A DNA stretch of 64,000 bases from contig PZJY01000010.1 of the NCBI GenBank assembly GCA_031472005.1, positions 744,001-808,000 of the forward strand. The letters run 5' to 3'. Shown here one piece after another: positions 1 through 12,721 of the stretch. Position 1 is the first letter of the stretch. Each line of letters begins with the position of its first letter. The position numbers and the translations under genes are program-made. Source of the stretch: Tetracladium setigerum (taxonomy: Eukaryota > Ascomycota > Leotiomycetes > Helotiales). The notes beneath the pieces were generated by a model. That model saw only the letters and a list, made by a program, of their open reading frames with translations, was not told the DNA's origin and did no database searches.

Positions 1-2160
1 CCTAAATATCGTGGTCGCTCGCTTAAATTAAAGAATAAGTTAAAGGAAGCCTAATTATTAATATATAAGAATTTATTTAAGAGAGTTACCCGTTCTTAAG
101 TAAAGCTTTCGGCTCTAGCTACTTCCTTTATATACTCCGTTAATATAAAATTTAATGAATATAATACGCTTACTTATTATTAAACTCCGGATAATTAAAG
201 TCTAAGCGTATATTATTTAACTAAGTATAAGCCTCTTTTTTTTTCTTCTTAATATTTAACTCTTTTACTCTTCCTTTTATTAACCTTACTATTATTAAAG
301 AGGTTATAAGATCCTTAAATTAATTAAAGTAATAAGTAACTGAAAAATTTAAGCGCATATCTTTATAAAAGATAAGTATATAGTTTATTATTAAGAGTAT
401 ATTTATACTTAAGTCTATTATTCTATTAAGTTATTATATATATAAAACTAAGCGAAATTAAGATTATCTTATTATTAAATAAAAGGTTAAATAAGTCGTT
501 AAGGGTATAAGTAAGAATTTAATCGCGATTTTAATTAGACTTTTATAAGAGTTTATATTATAACTTCTTAAAAGAGTATTATCGTATTAGCTACTATATT
601 TAATCTCGAGATTAATTAATACGATATTAACGTTATATTCTTATATTTTAAAATCGATAAGGATATCTACGTTAAGTTATTATATAATTAAGAAGACTCT
701 AATAGTTATTAAGTTAATATTAAGGAGTATATTTATAAGTTAAATAAGGGTCTTTACGACTTAAAGTAAGCTCCTCGTCTATAATAGAAGACGCTTACAA
801 AGGGACTCTCTTAATTAGATTATCTCCCTTATCCTAATAATTAATACGTATTTTATAATAAATCGATTAGAATTATTATCGCTATATATATTAATAATAT
901 ACTTATCGTTAAGGGGATAAATTTAAGATATCCGACCTTAAGAGTTAACTTAAACGAATTTTCAATATCGAGGATCTTAAACTTATTAATTACTTTATTA
1001 AAGTCCGTATCACTCGTTAAAGTTTTAATATAAAGAAGATTATAACTTTAATATAAGACTCGTATATCGATAAGATTCTTAAGCGATTTAATATAATAAA
1101 GTATAAGCTAATAAGTATATTAATAGCCGATAGATTCTTAACTTACTTAATTCTATTTGCCGGTATTACATTATTTAATAAAGTAAAGCTATATTAATAG
1201 TTAATCGGCTTATTTATTTACCTTCTTTCCTACTCTCGACCGGATATCTCCTTTCCAGTCGGCGCTCTTTCTTAATATCTTAATAATCCTTCTCTTAATT
1301 ATATCACCGGTGGTGTAAAGCGCGTTCTAAGATATCTTAAGGGTATTAAATACCTTAAAACTTAATTTATTAATATAATAAATAACTCCTTTACCGTACT
1401 CTCTAGCTTTACCGATTTAAATTATACTAATAATTATTAAACGAGAAAGTTATTCTTAAATAATATTTAATTCTTTAAGGGTAAAGTTATAAGCTCTTTA
1501 TTTAAGCGATAGAATTTTATATCGCTATCTATTATAAATGCCAAATATTACGCTCTAATTTAAGCTATTCGCGATATTATTTAGCACGATCGATTATTAA
1601 GAGAGATCGGCTATTATAATTTAGACCTCGAGTTAATTTATATCTATAATAATAATTAAGGCGCTCTAGCTCTTATTAAGAATCCTAAATTCTATTAGTG
1701 TACTAAGTACATCGACGTTCGCTATTACTTTATTAAAGATTATATTAAGGATAAGATTATTTAATTATATTATATTCTAAGTAATTAGAATATAACTAAT
1801 AGCCTTACTAATGCTCTTGATATTATTAAATTTACCGAATTCGTTATTCCTTTAAGGATAAAGATTATTAATATTACTACTTAACAATATTAAATCTTAA
1901 TAGTGCTTATTTAAGGGTACCTCTTTAACGCGTTTATTAATGCTTTTATACTCTCTTTTACATTCCTTTTACCTTTCCTTTTAAGCCTATTAAGGCTCTT
2001 TCTTTCTTTTTAGTATAGCTTATAAGGGGATATTAAATAGATTTTACGGCTTTTTACTCGCTTATTACCTCTCTTTAATAGTCAATTTAGACATTACTAA
2101 TTGGCCATTTAAATGATTTATTCTAATAATAAATGAACATTAAAGGGGTATATTAATTAT
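1..2160 (+). pseudogene. RIP-degraded Ty1/copia retrotransposon, pol relic
   Basis: The block is very AT-rich and has no usable ORF, but translating through the stops on the + strand gives copia landmarks in the right order. Reverse transcriptase: YDINVIF near 617-640 (family YDVvNAF), LYDLK*APRL near 751-781 (family LYGLKQAPRLW) and YINNILIV near 882-908 (family YVDDmLIv). RNase H side: VLRYLKGI near 1324-1347, an xLSxxxAKYYA block near 1515-1550 and KYIDVRYYFIKD near 1705-1740, followed by an ALTKAL-like end near 1810-1830. Conserved Gln and Trp codons appear as TAA and TAG, as expected for C-to-T change at CpA. LTR boundaries could not be placed. Gag and integrase are not recognisable here. 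Confidence 0.85.
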
Positions 2161-2659
2161 TAGGATGTTTACCCTTATAATACTTGAAGTTAGTATATAT
2201 TAGTCACGTGGATGCCCTGATGAGTCATCTAGCGTGTTCGGTCCCTCACTGTAAATAGCTTGCACTTAGAACATCATATATGGAATTATTATGCTTATGA
2301 ACCACTACACTGTGCCACCTAAATGCCTTAAATGTGACTGACACATATAATCTACAGGATATATAAGTTATTAATAAGATAAATACATAATAATTATCCC
2401 CTTTATATAAAGAGAAGGGGATATATTAAATATACTTTTTAAATATAACACTTACTTAGAATATATATACTTATTTTATTTTATATTTATTATTACTTAT
2501 TTAATATTATATAGTTTTACCTTAAGAGTATAACTATTAATATATTATTTAATAATAATTAATTCTTAGTATTATATATAAGCGAATTATAAACTTATTT
2601 ATATTTAATTATTTATTAATAATAATATAATAACGATTATTTAAATGCACCCATATAGG

Positions 2660-2952
2660 CTAGTTACACACGCCCGGTATTAATATCGTCGTTAATTATT
2701 ATTATAATTAAGTAAGAAAATTATTTATTATTATTATATTACTTTATTATGTAGATTAATAATATTTTTAAAATTAATTTATTCTTATTAGCGCTTTAAG
2801 CGCTTTATAATATAATTAGCTACTTATAATTAGTAAATTTTAAGAACTTAAGGATAAGTTTCGCTTTTAAGAGTGGGGATATAATAACTATTAATACTTA
2901 TCTTATTCGTGACTATTAAGATTATATTAATACCGGGCTAGTTATAGACTAG
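2660..2952. mobile_element. MITE-like element with imperfect terminal inverted repeats
   Basis: The left end CTAGTTACACACGCCCGGTA (2660-2679) is matched, inverted, by the right end whose reverse complement reads CTAGTCTATAACTAGCCCGG (from 2952 leftwards). Both continue into TATTAATAT. The intervening ~240 bp is AT-rich with no coding potential. Small size, terminal inverted repeats and no ORF fit a non-autonomous DNA transposon. The right end is also the sharp border between AT-rich and normal-composition DNA. A TA or other target duplication was not clearly seen. Confidence 0.6.
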
Positions 2953-4202
2953 TCCTACGGCCGCCATTCACTGCGTTCTTTGCAACCAACGATTTGATCG
3001 ATACGAGATGTTGCGAGACACCAACGAGAGGCCTATCCACCCAGTGTGATCGAATTTGGGAACCCCGGCCTTCAGAAGAGCCCTTCTCAAGCAGTTAACT
3101 CGCATCACAAGGGTTGATTGGAATCACGTGCATAACATAACGCTTTGGTCTTGAAAAAAAGTGCTGAGAGAGATTTCCCAAGAGTGTTATATTGCCCAAG
3201 AATAGCACATGAAGGTCCAGGAGAGTGAACTCCCGAGATAGGTAGATTTCTCCGGCTCTTGCTTCAAAAGTTATAGGCCCCTGACCACTAATATTCAGAC
3301 ATCTATCTGACTGCATACTTCGTACATGGCCAATTTCGCTTATCCTAGAAATCGACAAATTAACTTTCAACCTCGGGATAATTATTGCTTTCTTAGACAA
3401 GGTGGCCATAACCTGCATAGACATCAAAGTTATTTGTCTTGGACCTGTGCGAAGTAAGTAAGGTACGATATAGAACTGGGAACACTATCGTGCTAATGCT
3501 GTAAGGATGACATCACCAGAAGATATTCTGAGCGTCTTTATAAGCACTGTAGCAGATTTGGCTACCTAACTCTCGTTTGCCCGGATAAATTCAAGCTATT
3601 GAAGGCTATTGTAGAAAATAGCTTTCTTGGATAACGGAGTCCATGATTAGTAACTTGTACATTTTCGGAGATGAATAATGTTCTTAGGAACTAAATCCTG
3701 CTCTATTGTAGTACCAGGATCTTTCTACATCCCCGAACGTCAATAATTTGGCGCATAATACTGTAGCCAATCAGCAGGGAATACACTTAAATTAGTAGGA
3801 CCGAATTCCAGTGCGTATAGTTCAGTACTGTGGAATCTTACGGGATATGCAGTGTTGGTAAAAGATAATTGTGGGAAAAGGTCAGCATGTTGCAGCATTA
3901 TCACAGCACCCCGCCACATGCGGGCAATTTGTCAGCCACCCCAGATCGTCTTCCGCCCTTCTCAGCGTAGTCCTTAATTCCACTACCACCATATAATCTG
4001 ACTCTCCACGCAAGTCCTCTTTTCCGCCACCGTGGTCAGCACTCAGCAGCTTGCGATCTAAAATCTTCAGTCACCAGCATACCTTCAAGATTATCTCACT
4101 ACCTATTAGAGACTTTTCCAACAAAATCTAGGAGACAACTACCACGATATAACGCTCGTCAACCAGCAAGGGTTCTCAAATAGTCGTCGCTTCTACAAGA
4201 AC
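2953..4202. other. Intergenic, no supported gene
   Basis: Base composition returns to normal. A 110-codon minus-strand ORF exists (3095-3427) but shows no recognisable domain, intron signals or supporting context, so it is not called. The last ~250 bp, rich in C/A and CT, can serve as promoter and leader of the bZIP-type gene. Confidence 0.5.
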
Positions 4203-5641
4203 ATGTCTCGTCTCATTTCTGTACAAAATGAGCACCAGGCTCCACTTATCAGGCTGTTTCCTATGGAACAGCGTTTAAATGTCAAAAACAGAAGTGAGGA
4301 TTGGACTGGTAAAAGTGACCCAATAACCAGAAGAAAGCTGCAAAATCGATTGAATAAACGAGCCTCAAGTTCGTGCACACCCAACTTCCATAAACCTTGC
4401 ATACAGCTTTTGGCCAACTCGGTATTCTGCTTAAGTAACAAATGACTAAATCTCTTCTATCACATTAGGACAGCGGCGTCAACAAGGCTCAGAAGCGGAG
4501 GCTCCCTTCAGGTTGACTTCGGACGAATGCGTTATGCTTCACTCCAACGATAATGGAAACACAATTGGCTCGGGAAATTTCTATGATTCCTATCTCCAGG
4601 ACCTTGCTCATGGATCTAGGCGCCCTACAAGTCTCTGTGTTCCACAAATGATATTAAGGGCCATGAAAACTATTCCCTGCTTCGAGCAGTTTCGCTATAC
4701 GCCATTACCTGCCGATCAGAAGCTCCTCACACTTATGCACTTCAACCTGATCCGCGCCCTGTGCCAATGCGTGGAACTCCTTGGATTCACTCCCGACGAA
4801 ATGTACCTAGACGTCCATTCCCCATTTGAAGATCCAGCCTACCAGACTGCATATGGAACGCAGCACATGTATCGTCAAGGCAAGAAGCTTTTGACGCTCC
4901 CCCTACCATGCAACCCACCGCTCTGCAGAGGACGGTTCCGCACCACCCGGAAGTAGACATTTTTCCATTTCCAGCATATCGTGATAACGTCATGTTGGCT
5001 GGGAGTGAGATTAATGACGTGGAGCTCTGCATGGATGTGACTTATGGTGTCGGAGTGGATAATATCTGGAATAGTAAGAGCCATATCGTTGAAAATGCGA
5101 TGAGCGGAGAAAATTCTGGGGCCAGAACTGGTCTGATTGTTGTAAGTTGAACTTTTCTTATGTTTTCTTTTTCGTACACTTGACAGCATCTAAATATGCA
5201 ATATATTCTATTGGACTTCGTTGGAGAGGAAGTAAGCCCCAAACCTTGCCCTTGAAAGCATTGGAAATTCTGCTTCACACGAAGCGATGGCATGCAATAT
5301 CCTGCGGCCGAACTCGCAGCCTTGAGCATACCATCTGTACTCCCTCTTCTCTCCGCTAGTTCCGCGAGTTCAGCCTCACTACCACCTTGCTACTTGGTGG
5401 TCGGCGATCAAGATCACATACAACCCGCTATCAATCAGCATGCTAACATTCATTTCAACGTTCATAGTGGTCTGATCCTTGGTTACAGACTAGTTGGGAA
5501 GTGGAAGAAGGATTTGCTCGCAAGTATCCGCGGCTACTGAAGGGTTGCGATGAATTGCTCAAAAGTACGAATTACTGGAGGGAGACAAGAGGAGAAGAAA
5601 TTATTGACTTTGAGCTTCTAATGAGCGGTTTGTCTATCTAG
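4203..5641 (+). CDS. bZIP-type (DUF3425 family) transcription regulator, one frame break
   Basis: Exons 4203-4368, 4469-5141 and 5468-5641. The first intron (GTTCGT...TTAG, 100 nt) joins ITRRKLQNRLNKRAS to RQRRQQG, rebuilding the RRKLQNRLNxRAxRxR basic region of this fungal family. Exon 2 carries LLTLMHFNLIRAL and, in the next frame, LQRTVPHHPEVDIFPFP. Exon 3 joins GLIV to WSDPWLQTSWEVEEGFARKY and ends KSTNYWRETRGEE. All are hallmarks of DUF3425 proteins, presumed nuclear DNA-binding regulators. Exon 2 changes frame between about 4880 and 4907, most simply by one C missing from the C5 run at 4899-4903; no intron fits. The last intron is long (326 nt). It is either an intact gene with a sequencing error or a young pseudogene beside RIP-hit DNA. 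The leucine zipper is not obvious. Confidence 0.75.
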
Positions 5642-6523
5642 ATACTATGATTATATGACCAGATTTTGGTATTCATGACCGCCTCTTTGTGTAATAGGAT
5701 AGCAATTAAATGTGGTCAAGCAAAAAGTTCATTCCGCGGAGAGCCCCCATTCACTTAAAGCTCATGCTTGCCAGATGTCTGTAATAAATACCAGATATAG
5801 TGTCGTTTATGTAGTAGCAGTAGTGAGTGGGAGAGTAGGGGAGGCAAGTGACAAATAGTCATGTGATCACGTGTCTTGCACTCCCGATAAAAGGCCAAAA
5901 ACAGGGCCACCTTCTCTCGCATGCACTTTGATTTGCTACTTACTTATCTTACCATTCATTAAACATCCGGGTGATTACTTAGTACCTTGATACGTTGCTC
6001 CTAACACCAAATCTCGCTTGACTATATTTAAGAAAATCCAACGCAACTACGATACTTCCCAATCTTCTATAAATCCACCAATTCTATTCTCATTTCGACA
6101 TTGCCTCCAACGCTGATGGTGCTCTCATAGGTCTTTATACCATTTGACGTTAAAACTGCTCCAGTGCTGAGCCGTTGTGCCAAACCATTATGTAAAGTCC
6201 TCGTGTGCTAAGGGGAAAATGTGCATAGAGTTAAACCAATGAGACCGTAAGTTGGAACAGAATGATTGCGCAAACATTCCAAGCTGAATGCCGCTGTGTT
6301 TCATGGCTTTGCCTTCCATCTATGGCTTTGTTCAGATATGACAATTCTCTTCCAAGCTTACAGTACACGCAAGCACATCTGGAACATTATTTAAAGAAAG
6401 TGTGCCCTCTTGTATTAATTTAGTCCCCAACGCTTTTACTCACTTCAAAACCTTTAGTCTTTTCCACCTTTTTATATCAACACACTCATTGACTTTTTTT
6501 TCTTTTCATTGTAGACATTCGCC
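5642..6523. promoter_or_regulatory. Intergenic region and AA9 gene promoter
   Basis: No gene is seen. A near-palindrome around CACGTG (about 5858-5874) and CT-rich leader sequence (about 6430-6520) precede the AA9 start codon. No TATA box was assigned with confidence. Confidence 0.4.
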
Positions 6524-7419
6524 ATGATGCACACGACAGCTTTCTGGCTGACGGTTCTGGGATACGGACTTGGTATTGCAGCTCATGGCGCTGTCCAGAC
6601 TGTCATTGCCGAAGGCAAAACGTAAGTATTTTTACTCTCTCGAAGACCTCTGCATGCTAAGATTTCACAGCCTCGACGGCTTCGCAAAGACGTATTACAA
6701 GCACAAGCAAACGCCCGCATGGAAAACTCCCAAGCAGATCGAAGGCGCCTTTGGGATCGGACCCTGGGGTCCTCTGAACGCTTCGCACTATCACACGCCT
6801 CACATCAATTGCCATCTAGCCGCCACCCCAGGAGGCCTCTCGCTCGAAGTCCAGGCAGGACATGCGGTCCAGCTTCAGTGGAATACGTGGCCTACTTCGC
6901 ACCATGGGCCGATCATTGACTATCTGGCCAATTGCAATGGCAAATGCAAGGAAATTGATCAGACCAACCTGAAGTTCAACAAGATCAGTGATATGGGACT
7001 GGTTGACACGAGACTTCACAGGTACCGTGAATGAGAAGCAGCCCACCCGATTTGCCTCCGATAAGCTCATAAAAGACCACAACCTGTGGACAGTCACGAT
7101 TCCCTCTTTTGTCGTTCCAGGAAACCATGTCTTGCGCCACGAAACCATCGCGCTGCATAATTCTTGGACACCAGGCGGTGCTCAACACATACCTCAATGC
7201 ATCAACCTCAAGATTGTCGGCTCAGGGACAGATAAACTCATGTCGGGCACCTTGGGTACCGACTTGTATTCCACGTCACAGCCAAGCCTGGGTGTCATCA
7301 ACATATACTACCAACCTCCTAGGAACTACACCATTCCTGATCCCCCTCTCTACAAGTTAAACAAACCAGATCAGAGTAGAACCTTAACGCGAAGCTCCCT
7401 TAAAGATTATACCTTTTAA
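6524..7419 (+). CDS. AA9 lytic polysaccharide monooxygenase (secreted), frame-broken
   Basis: AA9 enzymes are copper oxidases that cleave cellulose outside the cell. Exon 1 is 6524-6621; a 49-nt intron (GTAAGT...CACAG) ends at 6670. A 20-residue signal peptide ends ...GLGIAA, exposing His21 (HGAVQ), the first half of the copper histidine brace. Family motifs follow: WPTSHHGPIIDYLANC (second copper His), WTVTIPSFVVPGNHVLRHE, ALHNSW, GGAQHIPQCINL and a C-terminal NIYYQPP...YTIPDPP. The reading frame shifts by one between about 6988 and 7020 (before FASDKLI) with no plausible intron, so the gene is broken as read. The axial-Tyr position of the usual Q-x-Y motif reads Q-H-I. The 3' end runs straight into AT-rich transposon debris. 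Either a decaying gene or an assembly error. Confidence 0.85.
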
Positions 7420-9253
7420 AGTTAATCCTATAGGTATTTATTTATATAATATTAAAGAAAAGCAAATTAAAAACCTTCTTGAATCAAGAAAAAGCTTTAG
7501 GGCTTACTTATTTAAAAGAATATTTGTCACACGTAATAGTACCTGTCGAGCTATAAATATAGTGGTTAAGAGTGAGTTATAGAGGATATAAATTATACGC
7601 TTATCCTACCTTAAAAAAGGGGGATAAGCACTCTATATATACATTTAATACGCTACTATAAGTATTATATTAGCTACTCTATCTCGCTATATTAAATAAA
7701 TAGCTATATAATAAGGCTCTTTTATAATATACCCCTATATAGCGCTCTAGAATCCCTTTCTAAAAGTCTTATATATACACAACAAGTATATCATATAAAA
7801 GAAAAAGGGTAATAAGTAACGGATATTAATATATACTGAGTAATTAATAGTAAATAAGAAGTTATATAAAGGTATGTTGAAAGAACACCACGTGTAAGGC
7901 ATGTGATATGTCTTGGCATTCCAGCTCATTTTATATAAGGAGCCTACCTCCGACCTTAGTTTAGATAAATTAAGTAAGTATTTTATTATCTTATATATAT
8001 AACCTATAACTCCTTTTTAATAAGTTATAAGCCCGACTACGCGCAATAGGGACTAATAATCTTATTTTCTCCTTTACTTATATTATAATCTCCGAATCAT
8101 CCTTAATACTAATATTAGAAAATATATAAGGAAGGAAATTAAGAATTAAGTTAATTAAATCTATTATAAATTTATATTTAATTAATATACTTAGTTTTTT
8201 AGTTAAACAATAAAGCGTTAAGGTACTTAACTAAATTATATAGCGCTGAGGGTACCTTATATATAATAGGACCCTAAACTTAAAAATTAGACGTTTAGCT
8301 TATTAGAAATTAAATTAATAAGATCTTTCTTTTAGCCTTATATTTAAATAATATAGACTAGGCACCTATATCGAATAATTAATTTAGAATAAGTATATAA
8401 TAGGCTCCTCTACCCATTGAATATAGTCTCTCGACCTACTTCTTTTTTAAATAAATATTAAACAGGAAATTACACTTATATTATTCTTACCTTATTAAGT
8501 AACTATATTTACGTTATATTTATCTTCTTAAATAATTATATTTATATATTTAAGATCTTACTTATTTTACCTTTATTCTTGTCTTAAAGGATTAACTATT
8601 GTAAATCTTTATATTTAAATAGCACCTCACCTTAAGGAACTATTATTATAGTCTCTTTTATAACTTATATACTTATTAATAAAGTTAGATTTCTAATTAG
8701 CTAAGGACCTTTATTACTTTTATTATCTTAATAATATCTATTCTATGAAATATTAGTCTATGAAATCCCGATTTAACTAGCTAAATCTTGAAGAGTAACT
8801 CGTAAATAATATTAATATAAATAATTTAAATTCCTTTAATACAAACTTTATATAAAGCTCCTCCTTATTTAATCTTAAACTCGAAGACTTAATTTTGAAT
8901 TTGCCCTTAAGTAAAGCTAGTAATATTAATTTACTTAGATTTATAATTAAATTATTAAAAACATTATTATTAAAATATACCTTAAATTAATCTCGCGATA
9001 TTAATATCTCCTTTATCCTTAATTAATGACTTGCACCTCTTTTATTATTAATATCTTTAACTTAATTATATCCGAAGAGACAAAAATATCAGGTAGCTCC
9101 CCTTATAATATATTAGTCCTCGAGTCCGATGATTAGGTGGAGTTTAAGCGATAAGTAAATAAATATAATTATCTTAATAGGATATAAGAATATCGCGAAT
9201 AAATAAGAATTAATTTAATAAAAAGGGGAGGAATAAGTAGCCTTTAATACTTA
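7420..9253. repeat. AT-rich RIP-degraded repeat block, family not resolved
   Basis: Composition resembles the copia relic at the window start: AT-rich, dense in TAA/TAG, with no real ORF. A purine-rich stretch near 9220-9235 resembles the 3' end of an LTR element. I could not identify conserved retroelement motifs here with certainty. The start of this block follows the AA9 stop codon directly. Confidence 0.55.
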
Positions 9254-9749
9254 TGTTGGAATCAGATAAATGATAATATAAGTGTATTAAGTGGATTAAG
9301 TGATTTAAATGATTCGAAGTACAGTGGAAGTGATCAGAGTGAATTAAGTGATCAGAAGAGTGTTTAATATGCTTGATTAAAAGAGATATCCTTAAGGGAA
9401 TCTTAGTGATTTATATAATGATAGTGAATCGGTAGAATCCGATAGTATCGGCTTAATCCGATATATTAAGACGTAATTAAAATAAGATAGATAACTTAAA
9501 TCCCGAACTAAATCACTAATATGATTTATAATAATCGACTTATAATAATATAACTTATAATAAAATAACTTATAATAAAGTGATTAAAAAATCCCTCAAA
9601 AGTAAAACTATTTAAGCCGATTTAAGCTATTAGAGCCGAAAGGGTTGCAACCATTATCGTAAAGCCGTATTAGGATAAATTATCCGATAAAGGGAGTAAA
9701 TAACTAATTTAGGTGATTATTATCACTTATTAAATTATAATATTTAACA
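9254..9749 (-). repeat. LTR copy A (inverted relative to copies B, C and D)
   Basis: The segment begins TGTTGGAATCAGATAAATGA and ends in TATTTAACA. Its reverse complement matches the copies at 10691 and 12722 over most of its length, including the end block with the TATCGGATAATTTATCC-type sequence and the GATCACTTCCACTG block. TG...CA termini fit a retrotransposon LTR. It is probably a solo LTR or the end of a separate insertion, because its orientation opposes the others. Confidence 0.75.
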
Positions 9750-9759
9750 ACTTAAGTAA

Positions 9760-10680
9760 TAAGATATTAAGTATAAATAATATATTATTATATTAATATT
9801 AAGAGTCGCTTTAATACGAACGCTTACACCTTAATTAAATAAGAGAATAATATTGTAAATTTAATAAAAATACTTGAGGAAAACTGTAAAGTATAAGGAA
9901 TAAGTAAGATTTATAATTAATCTTATTTAAAATTTTTAATACCTGTACCTTTAAGATTTTAAAAATATTATTAAGTATTATAAAGTATTCTAAAAGATAA
10001 GTATTAACCTCGCTTATATCTCTTAAGTCGATAAATAGATTAATCTTAATATAATTATTAAGTATCTTAATAATCTCGACTTTTTATATAATACTTATAT
10101 AAGAGATATTTAATATAATAAAGTTTTTCTTTTAATAGAACTCGCTAAAGGAGCTATACCCTTATAAATAGCTCGCGTGAATAAAAATATAATTACCTTT
10201 AATAAACTTATTCGTATTATAATTATAAAGGAATAAAGGCTACGCCGCGATAATAATAAAACTATAAATATCGCTCTTATTATAATAACTCCCTTTAATA
10301 AAAAGCTTATTAATTAATATATAACTTATTAAAAGATTAATTACTTAGCTATTACTTACTTTAAAATGAATACATATTTTTACTTTATTAACTATAAAAA
10401 ACCTAGAGATAAGAAATATAATAAAGGTAGTTATTAAAATAGAGAGAAAAAAATATTATAATAATAAGGATAGGAAAGATATATTAAAAGTATTTAATCT
10501 AAGGGGAGATTATATTAAATATATTAAAATTAAATATACTAACGTCGTAATATTTAATAGCGAAGATCTTCTTAATAGTTTTCTAATCGACTTCGGCGCC
10601 TCAAATTACTCTATTTATAATTAATCTCTCTTTATTAAATATAAAGAATTCAAGGCTATTTACACCTTAAAAGATTAAGG
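9760..10680 (+). pseudogene. Copia gag-protease relic
   Basis: Translation with stops gives FLIDFGASNYSIY near 10580-10617, matching the copia aspartic protease motif (fllDSGASxHM). The preceding ~800 bp is compatible in size and position with gag but too mutated to prove. The relic is cut off by LTR copy B. Confidence 0.6.
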
Positions 10681-10690
10681 GATTTACTTT

Positions 10691-11255
10691 TGTTAAATAT
10701 TATTAATTTAATAAGTGATAATAATCACTTAAATTAGTTATTTAATCCCTTTATCGGATATTTTATCCTATTAAGGCTTTACGATAATAGCTGCAACCCT
10801 TTCGGCTCTAATAGCTTAAATTGGCTTAAATAGCTTTATTAATTTATAATTAAGTCGACTTACTTATAAGTTATAAAAGTTATTCAATATAAATTAAAAT
10901 TACTTTATCTTACTTATTAAGTAATTTTAATTAGATTCTTATTATATTATCTTATATTTAAGGGATTTTAATTGGATTTAATAAGGCCGGCTTATTTATA
11001 AGTTATTTTAATGTTTTAGTTCGGATTTTAATTTATTCGTCTTATTCTTTAATTATTTATTAATATATTTAATATATTGTATTCTACCGATTCACTATTA
11101 TTATATGAATAACTAGGATTCCTTTAAGGATATCTCTTTCAATTAAGCATATTAAACACTCTTCTAATCACTTATATTCGCTCTGATCACTTCCACTGCA
11201 CTTAAATCATTTAAATCACTTAATCACTTATATTATCATTTATCTGATTCCAGCA
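10691..11255 (+). repeat. LTR copy B
   Basis: Starts TGTTAAATATTATTAATTTA and ends GATTCCAGCA. It is collinear with copy C (12722-13305) in the same orientation and with copy A in inverted orientation. Copies B and C could be the 5' and 3' LTRs of one internally deleted element of about 2.6 kb. Confidence 0.75.
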
Positions 11256-12721
11256 ATACTTAATTAAGTTAAAATTAAATATCTTTGTTTTTAATAATTA
11301 ATTTATTATACCTATAATCCGCTCTCTATTAATAAATATCAACTTGACTTAGCTGTTTACTTGCGAGTGAATAGTGACCGTTACACTTAACTATTTACTT
11401 ACGAGTAGATAGTGACTTTTATTAGAGGTTAAGTTATAAGAACTATATAATAAGGCTAAAGATAATTAAGTATTTTTTTACTCTTTTTTTATATATAATT
11501 ATATAATACAATATAGGCCCCATTTAAATAAACCCATAAACTTATAATACTTAATACATATAAAAAGAAAATTATTACACGTTATATTATTTTTAAGTTA
11601 TGCTCTATTAACTTATTGGCTTAAGTTGAGGGAAGGGTATATTATTAAATTATACTTAATAAAGCTTTATTAATAAACTATTAAGTCACTTATAAACGCG
11701 ATATAAAGTATAAGGCTAAATGTTGCTTATATAATCTTAATTATTAGCCGCTTCTCTTTAAATCTTAACGATTATTATTAGAGTATTATAAACTATATCT
11801 TTTAATATAATAATAAAATACTTAACTATAGATTAATGTTTATTAAAGATTTATATGATTTTAAAGGATATATAAATATAAATTAAGGGGAGATTAAGAT
11901 AATTATTCATTAATATTAAGTTATATTTTAAATATAAGTAATAAAGTTATTATTAATTATGTTAACAATTAATTAATTACTTTATTATCTTATAAATTAA
12001 AAACTATTAGACAGACTTAAGTTATTAAGGAAGTAGTTTAATTAAAATACTATTTAGCTTAAGTATACTATAAGTATTATAGCTTACCGGTCGCTATTAT
12101 TATCTTTTATAATAATCAACGAGTTATTGCGCTTATTAAAAATCTTATTTTCTATACTTAAATTAAGTATATAGATATTTAAAATAAATTCATTAAAGAG
12201 AAAATTAATTTGAGGGAGATTAAATTATAATATACACCGATAAATAAATAAGTAATTAATAAACTTATTAAATTACTTTATTAAGATAAGTTTACCATAA
12301 TTTACCAAGTAATTAAAGTTCTCTTAGTTTATCAATTTAACTTATAATTAAAGACTCCTCTCTTTAAAAAGGATATCTAGTAAAATATATTATTAAAAAT
12401 TAATTAATTCAACTTTATAAATATTATAATATTCTTAAAAGACTTACGAGGTTAAGTGATATAATTACCTCTATTACCCGATAAGTATAAGAGTAATTTT
12501 TCGCCCACTTATTTACTCTCACTTTCATTTATATTACTTAAAATACTTACTTAATTTATATAACTCTTTTAAATATACATTTAAGATATCTTACTTAAAT
12601 AATTATTCCTCTTTAACCTTAAATTTCCCTTGAATATATTAATATAAGGAAATTAAATAATACTTTTAAATAATTTATATTATATTTAAATACTTCCTTA
12701 AGCGAGGTGGAGTAAAGGAAT
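11256..12721 (+). pseudogene. Copia pol relic (RNase H end) between two LTR copies
   Basis: Near 12107-12145 the + strand reads YNNQRVIALIKN (family YxDNQGAIaLaKNP). Near 12163-12300 it reads KYIDI*NKFIKEK...REIKL*YTPINK, matching the copia RNase H C-terminus (KHIDIrxHFIREkv..GeIel.YvPT). The internal region is only ~1.47 kb, so most of gag-pol is missing. A purine-rich tract (AGGTGGAGTAAAGGA) sits just before LTR copy C, where a polypurine tract belongs. Confidence 0.7.

Noticed and set aside
3095..3427. 110-codon minus-strand ORF
   Set aside because: No recognisable domain, biased composition or splice context; likely chance ORF next to the MITE-like element.
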